From DASQUK01 sp963756425 (GTDB lineage Bacteria > Actinomycetota > Acidimicrobiia > Acidimicrobiales > VFJN01), in contig CAVWNW010000011.1 in assembly GCA_963756425.1 (NCBI GenBank), positions 248,001 to 312,000 of the forward strand: 64,000 nucleotides of DNA, given 5' to 3'. Below are positions 25,340-34,159 of this stretch, piece after piece (position 1 is the stretch's first letter; each line of letters begins with the position of its first letter). The notes beneath the pieces were generated by a model. That model was not told the origin of the DNA and ran no database searches. It saw nothing but the letters and a program-made list of their open reading frames with translations. Both the position numbers and the translations under genes were made by a program.

Positions 25340-26439
25340 CTCGCCTTCAAGACCTCTACTACCAGCAGGGCCAGAGCCCGTGGCTCGACAACCTGCGGCG
25401 CGGCTGGATCACGGGCGGCGAGCTCGCCCGGTGGGTCGAGCGCGGCGTGCGCGGCATCACGTCCAACCCGACCATCTTCCAGAAGGCGATCTCGTCGTCC
25501 GAAGAGTACGACGCCCAGTTCCGCGAGCTCATGAAGGGTGGGCAGCCCGTCGATGCCGCCTACTGGACGATGGTGACCGACGACATCGAGCACGCCCTCC
25601 GCATCCTGCGACCCGTCCACGACGAGAGCGCCGGGGTCGACGGCTACGTCTCGGTCGAGGTGGCGCCCGAGCTGGCCCGCGACTGCGACGGGACGGTGGC
25701 CTCGGCGCGCGACCTGCACGATCGCATCGCCGAGCCGAACCTGTACGTCAAGGTGCCGGCCACCTCGGAGGGTGTCGACGCCATCCGCATCCTCATCGGC
25801 GAGGGCCGCAGCATCAACGTCACGCTCATCTTTGGGCTCGACCGCTACCACGAGGTGATGGAGGCCTACATCTCCGGGCTGGAGGCCTACGACGGCGACC
25901 TGTCACAGATCGCCAGCGTGGCCTCGTTCTTCGTCAGCCGGGTGGACACCGAGGTCGACCGTCGGCTCGACGCCATCGGCACCGACGCCGCGCTGGCACT
26001 CCGGGGGAAGGCTGCGGTCGCGCAGGCCCAGCTCGCCTATCAGCGGTTCGTCGAGACGTTCCGGGGCCCACGCTGGCAGGCGCTCGCCGATCGGGGGGCC
26101 AGGGTCCAACGACCGCTGTGGGCCTCGACGTCGACCAAGAACCCGGACTACTCGGACACGTTGTACGTCGACACGCTGATCGGGCCGGACACCGTCAACA
26201 CGATGCCGGAGGCCACACTCGACGCCTTCGAGGAGCACGGCCGCCTGGCGCGGACCGTCGACGCCGACCCCGAAGGGGCCCAACGGACGCTGGACGCGAT
26301 CGAGGCCGTGGGCGTGGACCTCGACGAGGTGAGCCACGTGCTCGAGGACCAGGGCGTGGCCACGTTCGCCAAGAGCTTCGACGAGCTGATCAGTGCGCTC
26401 GACGCCAAGGCGGAGACGGCACCCGGCGGTTCCGGCTAG
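25336..26439 (+). CDS. tal: Transaldolase
   Basis: Transfers a dihydroxyacetone unit between sugar phosphates, linking glycolysis and the pentose phosphate pathway. 367 residues: GITSNPTIFQKAI near 36-48, the Schiff-base lysine in YVKVPAT near 137-143, and WASTSTKNPDYSDTLYV near 265-281 are all present. Start ATG 25336 overlaps the transketolase stop. The length is that of the actinobacterial (TalB subfamily 2) enzyme. Confidence 0.95.
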   Translation: MTRLQDLYYQQGQSPWLDNLRRGWITGGELARWVERGVRGITSNPTIFQKAISSSEEYDAQFRELMKGGQPVDAAYWTMVTDDIEHALRILRPVHDESAGVDGYVSVEVAPELARDCDGTVASARDLHDRIAEPNLYVKVPATSEGVDAIRILIGEGRSINVTLIFGLDRYHEVMEAYISGLEAYDGDLSQIASVASFFVSRVDTEVDRRLDAIGTDAALALRGKAAVAQAQLAYQRFVETFRGPRWQALADRGARVQRPLWASTSTKNPDYSDTLYVDTLIGPDTVNTMPEATLDAFEEHGRLARTVDADPEGAQRTLDAIEAVGVDLDEVSHVLEDQGVATFAKSFDELISALDAKAETAPGGSG

Positions 26440-26485
26440 GAATCAGGCAAGCAGCGACCGACGTCGCGGCATCGCGGGGGTCAAC

Positions 26486-27160
26486 GTGCACGGTGAGCTG
26501 GTTGTGGTCGACGACGTGCCTGGCGAGTTCGCCGAGCGCGTCATCGAGGCGTTCCACGGCCGGCCGCACGACGGGTTCTCGTTCGTGGTTTCGGGAGGCG
26601 ACCTGGCGCGCCGCTGCTACGAGGGCCTGGCCGACGACGCCGGGAACCAGATCGACTGGTGGAAGGTCGACGTCTACTGGGGCGACGAGCGGTGCGTGCC
26701 CCTGGACGACGAGAATTCCAACTACCGGCTGGTACGCGAGGCGCTCCTCGAGCGCGTGGGCGCCGTCAACGCCAACTACCCCATGCGCTGCGACCAGGGC
26801 CCCGACCCTTATCAGCTGCGTCTCGGCGAGCTCGGACGCCTCGACCTCGTGCACCTCGGCATGGGCCCCGACGGCCACACCGCGTCGCTCTTCCCCGGCT
26901 CGCGAGGGCTCGACGCCGACCCGGGACGACTGGTGGTGATGAACGACGACCCCAACGGCCACAACCGGTACCCCCGGATGACCCTCACCTTCGCCGGCAT
27001 CGCCCGTGCGAGGCTGGTGCTGGTGACCGTGGCCGGGGAGGCCAAGCGCGAGGCGCTGGCGCGGGTCGCCGACGGCGATGAATCGCTGCCCGCCACCCGC
27101 GTCCGCGGTGACCACGTCCTGTGGATCGTGGACCCCGCGGCCGCCGGCGACCTCGCCTAG
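26486..27160 (+). CDS. pgl: 6-phosphogluconolactonase
   Basis: Hydrolyses 6-phosphogluconolactone in the oxidative pentose phosphate branch. About 224 residues with VSGGDLARRCYEGLA, DWWKVDVYWGDERCVPLDDENSNYR (split here as WGDERCVP and SNYRLVREALL) and LGMGPDGHTASLFPGS, the conserved family segments. GTG 26486 follows GGGGG at 26476-26480. It closes the tkt-tal-pgl cluster; zwf and opcA, often between tal and pgl, are absent. Confidence 0.93.
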   Translation: MHGELVVVDDVPGEFAERVIEAFHGRPHDGFSFVVSGGDLARRCYEGLADDAGNQIDWWKVDVYWGDERCVPLDDENSNYRLVREALLERVGAVNANYPMRCDQGPDPYQLRLGELGRLDLVHLGMGPDGHTASLFPGSRGLDADPGRLVVMNDDPNGHNRYPRMTLTFAGIARARLVLVTVAGEAKREALARVADGDESLPATRVRGDHVLWIVDPAAAGDLA

Positions 27161-27280
27161 TGAGTCCACTAGGGCCAGCGGACCGCCCCGCACCGGCGAC
27201 CGGCCGGGTTCATCCTTCCGGTGGGATGTGCAGGGGCCTTCCCGCGCCGTACCGTCTAGGCAGAGGCACGAGGAGGCGAC

Positions 27281-28228
27281 ATGGCAGCTCCCACCAAGCG
27301 GATCGAACTGTCCGACGAGGACCTGCAGCAGCTCATGGACCTGGTGAAGGGATCGGACAGCGTCGAGCTCAAGCTGACCGTGCCCGAGGAACACCACCGG
27401 TCGACCATCACGGCCCTCGGGATGGACGCGCTGCAGGCCCAGATCCGCCAGGTGTTCTTCTTCGACACGCCGGACCTGTCGCTCAACAAGCAAGGCATTG
27501 TGGTGCGGGCGCGCCGCGTCCAGGGGCGCGGCGACGACACGGTGGTCAAGCTTCGGCCCGTCGTCCCGCACGAGCTACCGGACAAGTTTCGGCAGGCGCC
27601 GGGGATGGTCGTCGAGGTCGACGCCATGCCCGGGGGCTGGGTGTGCTCGGCGTCGTTCAAGGGCTCCCTGGGCACAACCGACGTCACCAGGGTGGCCAGT
27701 GGGGACCGGTCGATCCGCAAGCTGTTCTCGAAGGAGCAACGGGCCTTCTACGAGGCGCACGTCACCGAGCCCGTCGCGCTCGACGACCTTGACGTCCTCG
27801 GGCCGATCTTCGTGCTCAAGCTCAACCTCCGCCCCGAGGGCTACAGCCGCAAGATGGTGGCCGAGGCGTGGCTGTACCCCGACGGGTCCCGCATCCTCGA
27901 GCTGTCGACCAAGTGCCCTCCTGCCGACATGCTGAACGTGGCCGTGCAGTCCCGGTTGTTCCTAAGCGACCAGGGGCTCGACCTGAGCGGCGAGCAACAG
28001 ACCAAGACCCGCGCGGCACTGGACTTCTTCTCACAGCAGCTGAACGCACCGTCCAAGCGGCCGTCCAAGGCCCCCGCGAAAACGGGCTCCAAGCGACCCG
28101 CGAAGCGAGCGTCCAAGGCAGCCTCCAAAGCACCGTCCAAGGCCACCAAGAAGACGGCCTCCAAGGCGTCCGCGAAGCGAGCGTCCAAGGCCTCCAAAGC
28201 ACCGTCCAAGGCCACCAAGAACGCCTGA
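27281..28228 (+). CDS. CYTH-like protein with lysine/alanine-rich tail
   Basis: 315 residues in two parts. Residues 1-250 have a CYTH-like layout (triphosphate tunnel: VELKLTVPEEH near 27-37, VVRARRVQGRGDDTVVKLRP, and a late KLNLRPEGYSRKMVAEAW). The ExExK start motif is only partly kept (SVELK). Residues 256-315 are a tail of SKAPAKxxSKAxSK units rich in K, A, S and P, resembling histone-H1-like tails that bind DNA or other polyanions. CYTH enzymes cleave or cyclise triphosphates or act on polyphosphate; the basic tail could bind such a polymer, but this is inference. Ribosome-binding site GAGGAGG. Confidence 0.7.
   Translation: MAAPTKRIELSDEDLQQLMDLVKGSDSVELKLTVPEEHHRSTITALGMDALQAQIRQVFFFDTPDLSLNKQGIVVRARRVQGRGDDTVVKLRPVVPHELPDKFRQAPGMVVEVDAMPGGWVCSASFKGSLGTTDVTRVASGDRSIRKLFSKEQRAFYEAHVTEPVALDDLDVLGPIFVLKLNLRPEGYSRKMVAEAWLYPDGSRILELSTKCPPADMLNVAVQSRLFLSDQGLDLSGEQQTKTRAALDFFSQQLNAPSKRPSKAPAKTGSKRPAKRASKAASKAPSKATKKTASKASAKRASKASKAPSKATKNA
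28099..28225 (+). repeat. 72-bp period direct repeat in the CYTH tail
   Basis: Two near-identical blocks, 28099-28153 and 28171-28225, encode the SKA/PSKATKK units of the tail. The unit copies differ by a 3-base indel, so the tail probably changes length by slippage in frame. Confidence 0.75.
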
Positions 28229-28271
28229 CACGCCGGCGTTGCGCCGGCGGCGACTGGGCATACTTGATGGC

Positions 28272-29057
28272 GTGCCGAGGCCGTCCTCGAGCTACCGAGA
28301 GCTTCCGCCGCCGCCGGCGCTGGTGCCCTACGTGTCTTGCCTGTGGGTCCAGACGATCGGTGCCGGGGACGGCGCATATGAGCAACCCGTTCTGCCCGAT
28401 GGCTGCGCCGACATCGTCTCCACCCACGGCGGCCTGACGGTCGTGGGACCCGCGACGACGGCGGTCACCGAGAGCTTCGCACCGGGATCCGTCATCGTCG
28501 GCGTGCGTTTCCGGACCGGGGCGGCATCGCCGCTCCTCGGTGTCATCGCCAACGAGCTCCTCGACCGGGAGGTAGGTCTCGCCGACGTCTGGGGTCGGGC
28601 CGGCACCAGCCTGGTGGCGCGGTGCGGGGACGCGTCCGGCGACGCCGAAGGCGCCGAGCGTCTCCGGGCGGTCGTCGGCACCCTGCTCGATCGCCTTGCC
28701 GATGCGCCGGCCGTCGATCCGGTGGCGACCCGGGCTGCGTCGATGCTCGCCGCCCCCGCCGCCCCGCCCGTCCGGGACCTCGCCGGCCTGTTCGACCTGA
28801 GCGAGCGCCAGCTCAGGCGGCGCATCGAGGCCGCCGTCGGATATCCGCCCCGGACGCTGGCGCGCATCCTCCGATTCCAACGGTTCCTGGGCGCGGCTCG
28901 CTCGTCGGGGCCTTCGAGCCCCGACCTCGCACGCCTCGCCGCCGAGGCGGGCTACGCGGATCAGGCGCACCTCACCCGCGACAGCCGGCGGCTCGCCGGG
29001 CTCCCCCCGGGCGCCCTGCTGGACTGGGAGGCCCGGCGCACCGCACCCGCGGCATGA
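28272..29057 (+). CDS. AraC-family regulator
   Basis: 261 residues. The C-terminal half has the AraC DNA-binding helices (DLAGLFDLSERQLRRRIEAA and LARLAAEAGYADQAHLTRDS), and the N-terminal half is the DUF6597-type ligand domain (YVSCLWVQ...LPDGCADIV...GVRFRTGAA). GTG 28272 is preferred; CATACT stands 7 nt before it as a weak leaderless -10. Targets are unknown; the neighbouring cyclase gene follows on the same strand after 24 bp. Confidence 0.88.
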   Translation: MPRPSSSYRELPPPPALVPYVSCLWVQTIGAGDGAYEQPVLPDGCADIVSTHGGLTVVGPATTAVTESFAPGSVIVGVRFRTGAASPLLGVIANELLDREVGLADVWGRAGTSLVARCGDASGDAEGAERLRAVVGTLLDRLADAPAVDPVATRAASMLAAPAAPPVRDLAGLFDLSERQLRRRIEAAVGYPPRTLARILRFQRFLGAARSSGPSSPDLARLAAEAGYADQAHLTRDSRRLAGLPPGALLDWEARRTAPAA

Positions 29058-29069
29058 CGGGGCCGCCCG

Positions 29070-29075
29070 TAGCCT
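29070..29075 (+). promoter_or_regulatory. Candidate -10, cyclase gene
   Basis: TAGCCT, 6 nt before GTG 29082. Confidence 0.5.
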
Positions 29076-29081
29076 GACGCT

Positions 29082-30623
29082 GTGGGGTCCTTGCATGCAC
29101 TGGCCGAGGAGGTGCGCCGCAGTGTGCGCCGCCGGCTCCTGTTCGCCAACGTGACCGGTGGCGTCGCGGTCATCACGTTCGTGCTGCTGGCCTCGGGCGA
29201 GCAGCTGGCCCCCGACCTGCCACTGGCGCTGACACTGGGGGCGCCGTTCGTCCCGGCGACGCTGCTGGTCCTGCTGGCCTACCTCTGGGGGCATCGGGCG
29301 TTCAGCCGCGCCATCGCCTGGGCGTATGAGGAGCGCGAGCCGACGACGGCCGAGCGCTACGACCTGCTCCGCGAACCCTGGCGGCAGGCGCTGCGCCCGC
29401 TCGGCTTCTGGGTGATCGCCGCCGTTCTCTACGCCGTGCTCTCGGCGGTTTTCGGTGCCGACGCCCAGACCGTGCTCCGGGTGGTCGACGGCACGCTGAT
29501 CGGCGGCGTGGTGACGTGCGCGATCGGCTATCTGATGATCGAACGGTCGTTCCGCCCGCTGTTCGCCCACGTCCTCGACGGCCTCCCCGCGCGCCGGCCG
29601 CGGACGCCGGGAGTGCGCCTGCGGCTCATGCTGGCATGGGCCGTCGGATCCGGGGTGCCGCTGCTAGCCATCGCCACGGTGTCGTTCGTGGACGGGACCG
29701 AGATCCCCTCGTACGCGCTGACCGCGCTGGCCTTGATGGGCATCCTCGCCGGGCTGCTCGCGACGATCTCGTCCGCCGGAACCGTCGCTGAGCCGCTCGA
29801 CGCCCTGCGGGATGCGCTCGGGCGGGTGCGGGACGGCGACCTCGACGTCGGTCTCGCGGTGGACGACGGTGGCGAGGTGGGCGAGGTTCAGGCGGGCTTC
29901 AACGAGATGGTGGCGGGCCTGCGTGAGCGACGTGCCATCCAGGACCTGTTCGGCCGTCACGTGGGCGCGGAGGTCGCCCGCAGGGCGCTGGAGCGCGGCA
30001 CGGGGCTCAGCGGCGAGCAGGCCGACGCCAGTGCCGTGTTCGTCGACCTCATCGGATCGACGGCGATGGCCGAGGTGCTGCCGCCCGGCGAGGTCGTGGA
30101 GACGCTCAACGACTTCTTCGACGTTGTGGTCCGGACGGTGGACGCCCAGGGCGGCTGGGTGAACAAGTTCGAGGGCGATGGCGCGCTGTGCATCTTCGGC
30201 GTACCGGGCACCCAGCCGGACCACGCCGACCGCGCCCTCCGGGCCGCCCGGCTGCTGGCGCTCGGCCTGCTGGGGCTGGCCGAACGTCACCCGGGCCTCG
30301 AAGCCGGGATCGGCGTGTCGTCGGGGCGCGTCGTGGCCGGCAACGTCGGCACCGAGGCGCGCTACGAGTACACGGTCATCGGCCCGGCGGTGAACGAGGC
30401 GGCCCGCCTCACCGACATCGCCAAGGGCCGCGCCGTGAAGGTGTTGGCGTCGGCCGAGAGCGTGCGGCGCGCCGGCGGCGAGACGTCGCACTGGCGCGGC
30501 GTCGGCACGGTCGCCCTGCGCGGTCGCGCGACACCGGCGGCGATATACGAACCGTTGCTCGAGCAGACCGACCGGACCCGAGCCGAGGCAACTGGTTCCA
30601 CGGAACCGAGCCGGAGGTCATAG
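29082..30623 (+). CDS. Membrane class III adenylate/guanylate cyclase
   Basis: 513 residues: six hydrophobic helices (about 20-225), a HAMP linker (about 230-285), and a class III cyclase domain (about 310-480). The two metal-binding aspartates lie in VFVDLIGST (near 320) and KFEGDGALCIF (near 365); the lysine before the second and the NEAARL segment with N and R near 450 are present, so an active enzyme is expected. K in NKFEG and the later TVIGPAVN suggest ATP as substrate. The signal is presumably sensed in the membrane. Start GTG with a TAGCCT hexamer 6 nt upstream. Confidence 0.92.
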   Translation: MGSLHALAEEVRRSVRRRLLFANVTGGVAVITFVLLASGEQLAPDLPLALTLGAPFVPATLLVLLAYLWGHRAFSRAIAWAYEEREPTTAERYDLLREPWRQALRPLGFWVIAAVLYAVLSAVFGADAQTVLRVVDGTLIGGVVTCAIGYLMIERSFRPLFAHVLDGLPARRPRTPGVRLRLMLAWAVGSGVPLLAIATVSFVDGTEIPSYALTALALMGILAGLLATISSAGTVAEPLDALRDALGRVRDGDLDVGLAVDDGGEVGEVQAGFNEMVAGLRERRAIQDLFGRHVGAEVARRALERGTGLSGEQADASAVFVDLIGSTAMAEVLPPGEVVETLNDFFDVVVRTVDAQGGWVNKFEGDGALCIFGVPGTQPDHADRALRAARLLALGLLGLAERHPGLEAGIGVSSGRVVAGNVGTEARYEYTVIGPAVNEAARLTDIAKGRAVKVLASAESVRRAGGETSHWRGVGTVALRGRATPAAIYEPLLEQTDRTRAEATGSTEPSRRS

Positions 30624-30649
30624 GTTCCGGCACCGGAACCTATGACCTC
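30594..30649. terminator. Tandem GGTTCC/GGAACC palindromes at the end of the cyclase gene
   Basis: A small palindrome GGTTCC-AC-GGAACC (30594-30607) is followed by a perfect 17-bp inverted repeat (arms 30614-30630 and 30633-30649, loop CA) that contains the stop codon. Without a T tract, it may still stop or stabilise the transcript. Confidence 0.6.
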
Positions 30650-30728
30650 GCCCTCGAAAAGCTGGAACCCATTGCCTCCCGAGCGGGGTCGGGCGCGGGG
30701 TGAGTCCGTCGATCGCGGGAGCCGCCGA

Positions 30729-30734
30729 TAGTGT
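30729..30734 (+). promoter_or_regulatory. Candidate -10, fbiC
   Basis: TAGTGT, 8 nt before ATG 30743. Confidence 0.5.
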
Positions 30735-30742
30735 GCCCGCGC

Positions 30743-33100
30743 ATGAGCGACCTGCTCGACGTCCCTCCGAGTGAGCTCGCGGGCCGGGCCTGCGCCGTCC
30801 GTGACGCCGCCACCGGCACCCGGGTGACCTACTCCCCCAAGGTCTTCATCCCGCTCACGATGCTGTGCCGCGACCGCTGTGGGTACTGCACGTTCGCACA
30901 ACCGCCCGCTCGCCTGGACAAGCCCTACCTCGACCCCGACGACGTGCTCGCCATCGCCCGGGCCGGCGCCCGGGCTGGCTGCCACGAGGCGCTGTTCACC
31001 CTCGGCGAGCGCCCCGAGGAGCGCTACGCCGCAGCCCGCGAGTGGCTCGCCGCGCGCGGCTACGACTCAACCGTCCACTACCTGGCCGAGGTGTGCCGCC
31101 TCGTCCTGGAAGAGACCGGGCTGCTGCCCCACGCCAACGCCGGCGCCCTCTACCCCGACGAGCTCGAGCGGCTGCGGCCAGTGGCGGCCAGCCAGGGGAT
31201 GATGCTCGAGTCGCTGCGCCCCGACCTGGCTGCGCACCGCGGTTCGCCGGACAAGACCCCCGAGCGCCGCCTGGCGACGCTGGAGGCCGCGGGTCGACTG
31301 TCCATCCCCTTCACCACTGGCATCCTGGTCGGCATCGGCGAGACGCGCGAGGACCGGCTGGCGGCGTTGACCGCGATCGCCGAGGCCCACGGGCGCTGGG
31401 GCCACGTGCAGGAGGTCATCGTCCAGAACTTCCTGCCCAAGCCGGGCACGGCGATGCACCAGGCGCCTCCCTGCCCGCCCGCCGAGCACATCGACGCCAT
31501 CGCGCTGGCGCGCCTGACGCTGCCCGCCGATGTCCACGTGCAGGCGCCCCCCAACCTGGCGGACGACTTCGGTGGGTTGCTCGACGCTGGGATCGACGAC
31601 TGGGGTGGCGTCTCCCCCATCACCGCGGACCACGTCAACCCCGAGCGCCCGTGGCCTGCGCTCGATCGACTCCGGGCCGTTACGGAGGAGCGCGGCTTCG
31701 CGCTGGCGCCGCGGCTCACTGTCTACCCGCATGTCGTGGCCCAGCCAGACCGCTGGCTCGACCCGGCGCTGGCGTTCCCGGTCATGGACCGCGCGGACGC
31801 CGAGGGCCTGGGTCGGGACGATCCCGGTGCGGTCCTCCCCGAGCGGACGCTGGCCAACGCCAAGGCGGGCACCGGTGCCGACGTCGTCCTCACGGGCAGC
31901 CGCTCAACCGCCTGGTACTCCGGCGCCAATGCGACCCCGATGACGCTCGTCCCCGGCCCCACCGCCGTCACCCGACCGGTGCGGGGCCGGGTGGCCGAGG
32001 TCCTCGCCGGGGTGCGCGACGGGCAGTCCCCGGGCGAGGACGAGCTGACCGACCTGTTCGCCGCCCGGGGGCCCGAGGTGGTTGCCATCGCCGGGCTCGC
32101 CGACGAGCTGCGCCGTGAGGCCGTGGGTGACGTCGTCACCTACGTGCGGAACCGCAACATCAACTACACCAACGTGTGCACCTTCAAGTGCCGGTTCTGC
32201 GGCTTCTCCAAGGGACCGCTGTCGCTCAACCTGCGCGGCACGCCCTACCTGCTCACCCTCGACGACATCGCCGAGCGCTCCCGCGAGGCGTGGGAGCGGG
32301 GCGCCACCGAGGTCTGCCTCCAGGGCGGCATCCACCCAGACTTCGACGGCGACTACTACGTCGAGGTCGCCCGGGCTGTGAAGGCGGCGGTGCCCGACAT
32401 CCACGTCCACGGCTTCACCGCCCTCGAGGTGACCGAGGGCGCTCGGCGGCTGGGTGAGCCCCTCGACGCGTACCTGCGCAGGCTGATGGACGCCGGGCTG
32501 CGGTCGTTGCCCGGCACCGCCGCCGAGATCCTCGACGACCCGGTCCGCCAGGTCCTGTGCCCCGACAAGATCACCACCGACGAGTGGCTGGAGTGCCATC
32601 GGGTGGCCCATTCGGTCGGGTTGCGCTCCAACGTGACGATCATGTTCGGGGCCGTCGAGTCGCCCCGGTCGTGGGCGCGCCACCTGCTCCGGACCCGGGC
32701 CCTCCAGGCCGAGACCGGTGGCTTCACCGAGTTCGTGGGACTGCCCTTCGTGCACATGGCGGCGCCGATCTACCTGCAGCGCAGGGCCCGCCGCGGTCCG
32801 ACGTTCCGGGAGACCCTGCTCATGCACGCCGTGGCCCGCATCGCCTACCGGGGCCTGATCGACAACGTCCAGTTCTCCTGGGTGAAGCTGGGCGCCGTGG
32901 CCGGTGCCCAGCTGCTCCGGGCGGGATGCAACGACCTGGGGGGCACGCTCATGGACGAGAACATCTCCCGGGCCGCCGGCGCCAGCCACGGCCAGGAGAT
33001 GACGCCCGAGGACTTCGCAGCCCTAGTCGAGCCCCTGGGGCGTACGCTCCGGGAACGCACGACGCTGTACACGCCGGTCGAGCGGGCCGCGGCGGCCTAG
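30743..33100 (+). CDS. fbiC: Bifunctional FO synthase (CofG-CofH fusion)
   Basis: Makes the deazaflavin FO, the chromophore of coenzyme F420, from tyrosine and the flavin precursor 5-amino-6-ribitylamino-uracil. Two radical-SAM modules are joined in 785 residues: CofG with C42-C46-C49 (CRDRCGYC) and CofH with CTFKCRFC near 479-486. This fusion is characteristic of actinobacteria. The other F420 genes are not in the window. ATG 30743 starts directly at MSDLLDVPP; a longer start is excluded by the -10 position. Confidence 0.97.
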   Translation: MSDLLDVPPSELAGRACAVRDAATGTRVTYSPKVFIPLTMLCRDRCGYCTFAQPPARLDKPYLDPDDVLAIARAGARAGCHEALFTLGERPEERYAAAREWLAARGYDSTVHYLAEVCRLVLEETGLLPHANAGALYPDELERLRPVAASQGMMLESLRPDLAAHRGSPDKTPERRLATLEAAGRLSIPFTTGILVGIGETREDRLAALTAIAEAHGRWGHVQEVIVQNFLPKPGTAMHQAPPCPPAEHIDAIALARLTLPADVHVQAPPNLADDFGGLLDAGIDDWGGVSPITADHVNPERPWPALDRLRAVTEERGFALAPRLTVYPHVVAQPDRWLDPALAFPVMDRADAEGLGRDDPGAVLPERTLANAKAGTGADVVLTGSRSTAWYSGANATPMTLVPGPTAVTRPVRGRVAEVLAGVRDGQSPGEDELTDLFAARGPEVVAIAGLADELRREAVGDVVTYVRNRNINYTNVCTFKCRFCGFSKGPLSLNLRGTPYLLTLDDIAERSREAWERGATEVCLQGGIHPDFDGDYYVEVARAVKAAVPDIHVHGFTALEVTEGARRLGEPLDAYLRRLMDAGLRSLPGTAAEILDDPVRQVLCPDKITTDEWLECHRVAHSVGLRSNVTIMFGAVESPRSWARHLLRTRALQAETGGFTEFVGLPFVHMAAPIYLQRRARRGPTFRETLLMHAVARIAYRGLIDNVQFSWVKLGAVAGAQLLRAGCNDLGGTLMDENISRAAGASHGQEMTPEDFAALVEPLGRTLRERTTLYTPVERAAAA

Positions 33101-33121
33101 TCATCCCCCAGGCCTGGCGAC

Positions 33122-34159
33122 ATGGACCGAGCACTCGTACGCAAGCTCCTCGACGACGCCGGGGCGACACGCAACCGCGACGTGCTCGGCGACATCCTGC
33201 GGAACGCCTACGGCCTGGCGACGGACGATGCCGAGCGCCTGGACCTGAAGATCACCCGCGACTCGCTGCGAGAGATGCGCGAGGCCTTTCGCCTGTTCGC
33301 CCCCTACGAACGGGTTCGCAAGGTCACCGTCTTCGGCTCGGCGCGCACGCACCGCACGGACCCGCTCTACGAGCACGCACGGGAGCTGGCCCGCCGGCTC
33401 GCCGACACCGGCTGGATGGTCGTCACCGGTGCCGGCCCGGGCATCATGGCCGCTGCCACCGAGGGCGCGGGGCCCGAGCGCAGCCTGGGGGTCACGATCC
33501 GCCTCCCCTTCGAGGAGAGCCCCGACGGCCCGCTCGCCGGCTCCGACCGCGTGGTGGCGATGAAGTACTTCTTCACCCGCAAGTTGATGCTCATGAAGGA
33601 GTCGAGCGGCTTCGTGTGCCTGCCCGGCGGCTTCGGCACCCAGGACGAGACTTTCGAGCTGCTCACGCTGCAGCAGACGGGCAAGGCCACGCCCGCCCCG
33701 ATCGTGCTGCTGGACGTGCCCGGCCTCACCTACTGGAAGGGCTGGCAGCGGTTCGTCGAGGACGAGCTGGTTGCCGCCGGCTGGGTCTCGCCGCGTGACA
33801 CCAACCTGTTCGTGCTCACCGACGACATCGACGTCGCCGTCGACGCCATCCGGGGCTTCTGGCGCAACTACGAGTCGCTGCGCTGGGCCGGCGATCGATT
33901 GGTCATCCGCCTGCGGGCGGCGCCGACCGACGCGGAGCTCGCCGAGCTCAACGAGCGGTTCGCCGAGCTGTGCGTGGAGGGTGGCATCGAGCGCACGAAC
34001 CCACTGCCCGCCGAGGTATCCGACAACGACCGCCTCGACATGCCCCGGCTGGTGATGCGCTTCGACGTCCGCAAGGCCGGCGACTTCCGCGACCTCATCC
34101 GGGCGCTGAACGAGCTCGACTCGGCGCCGCCCCTCGATGCGGACGGCTCAACCCCCTGA
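33122..34159 (+). CDS. LOG-family (TIGR00730-type) Rossmann protein, long form
   Basis: 345 residues. The central part carries the LOG signatures GAGPGIMAAATEGA and PGGFGTQDE, with the FxGSAR-type start of the Rossmann fold (VTVFGSARTHR). LOG proteins hydrolyse nucleoside 5'-monophosphates to base and ribose phosphate, in plants to activate cytokinins. This one is longer than usual (common size about 190), with an extra helical N-terminus of 60 residues and a C-terminal domain of about 100. The last 12 bases overlap the convergent deacetylase gene. Confidence 0.85.
   Translation: MDRALVRKLLDDAGATRNRDVLGDILRNAYGLATDDAERLDLKITRDSLREMREAFRLFAPYERVRKVTVFGSARTHRTDPLYEHARELARRLADTGWMVVTGAGPGIMAAATEGAGPERSLGVTIRLPFEESPDGPLAGSDRVVAMKYFFTRKLMLMKESSGFVCLPGGFGTQDETFELLTLQQTGKATPAPIVLLDVPGLTYWKGWQRFVEDELVAAGWVSPRDTNLFVLTDDIDVAVDAIRGFWRNYESLRWAGDRLVIRLRAAPTDAELAELNERFAELCVEGGIERTNPLPAEVSDNDRLDMPRLVMRFDVRKAGDFRDLIRALNELDSAPPLDADGSTP

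Noticed and set aside
23290..26439. 1049-residue transketolase-transaldolase fusion
   Set aside because: The middle 110 residues are arginine/glycine-rich out-of-frame sequence; the proper transketolase C-terminus lies in another frame.
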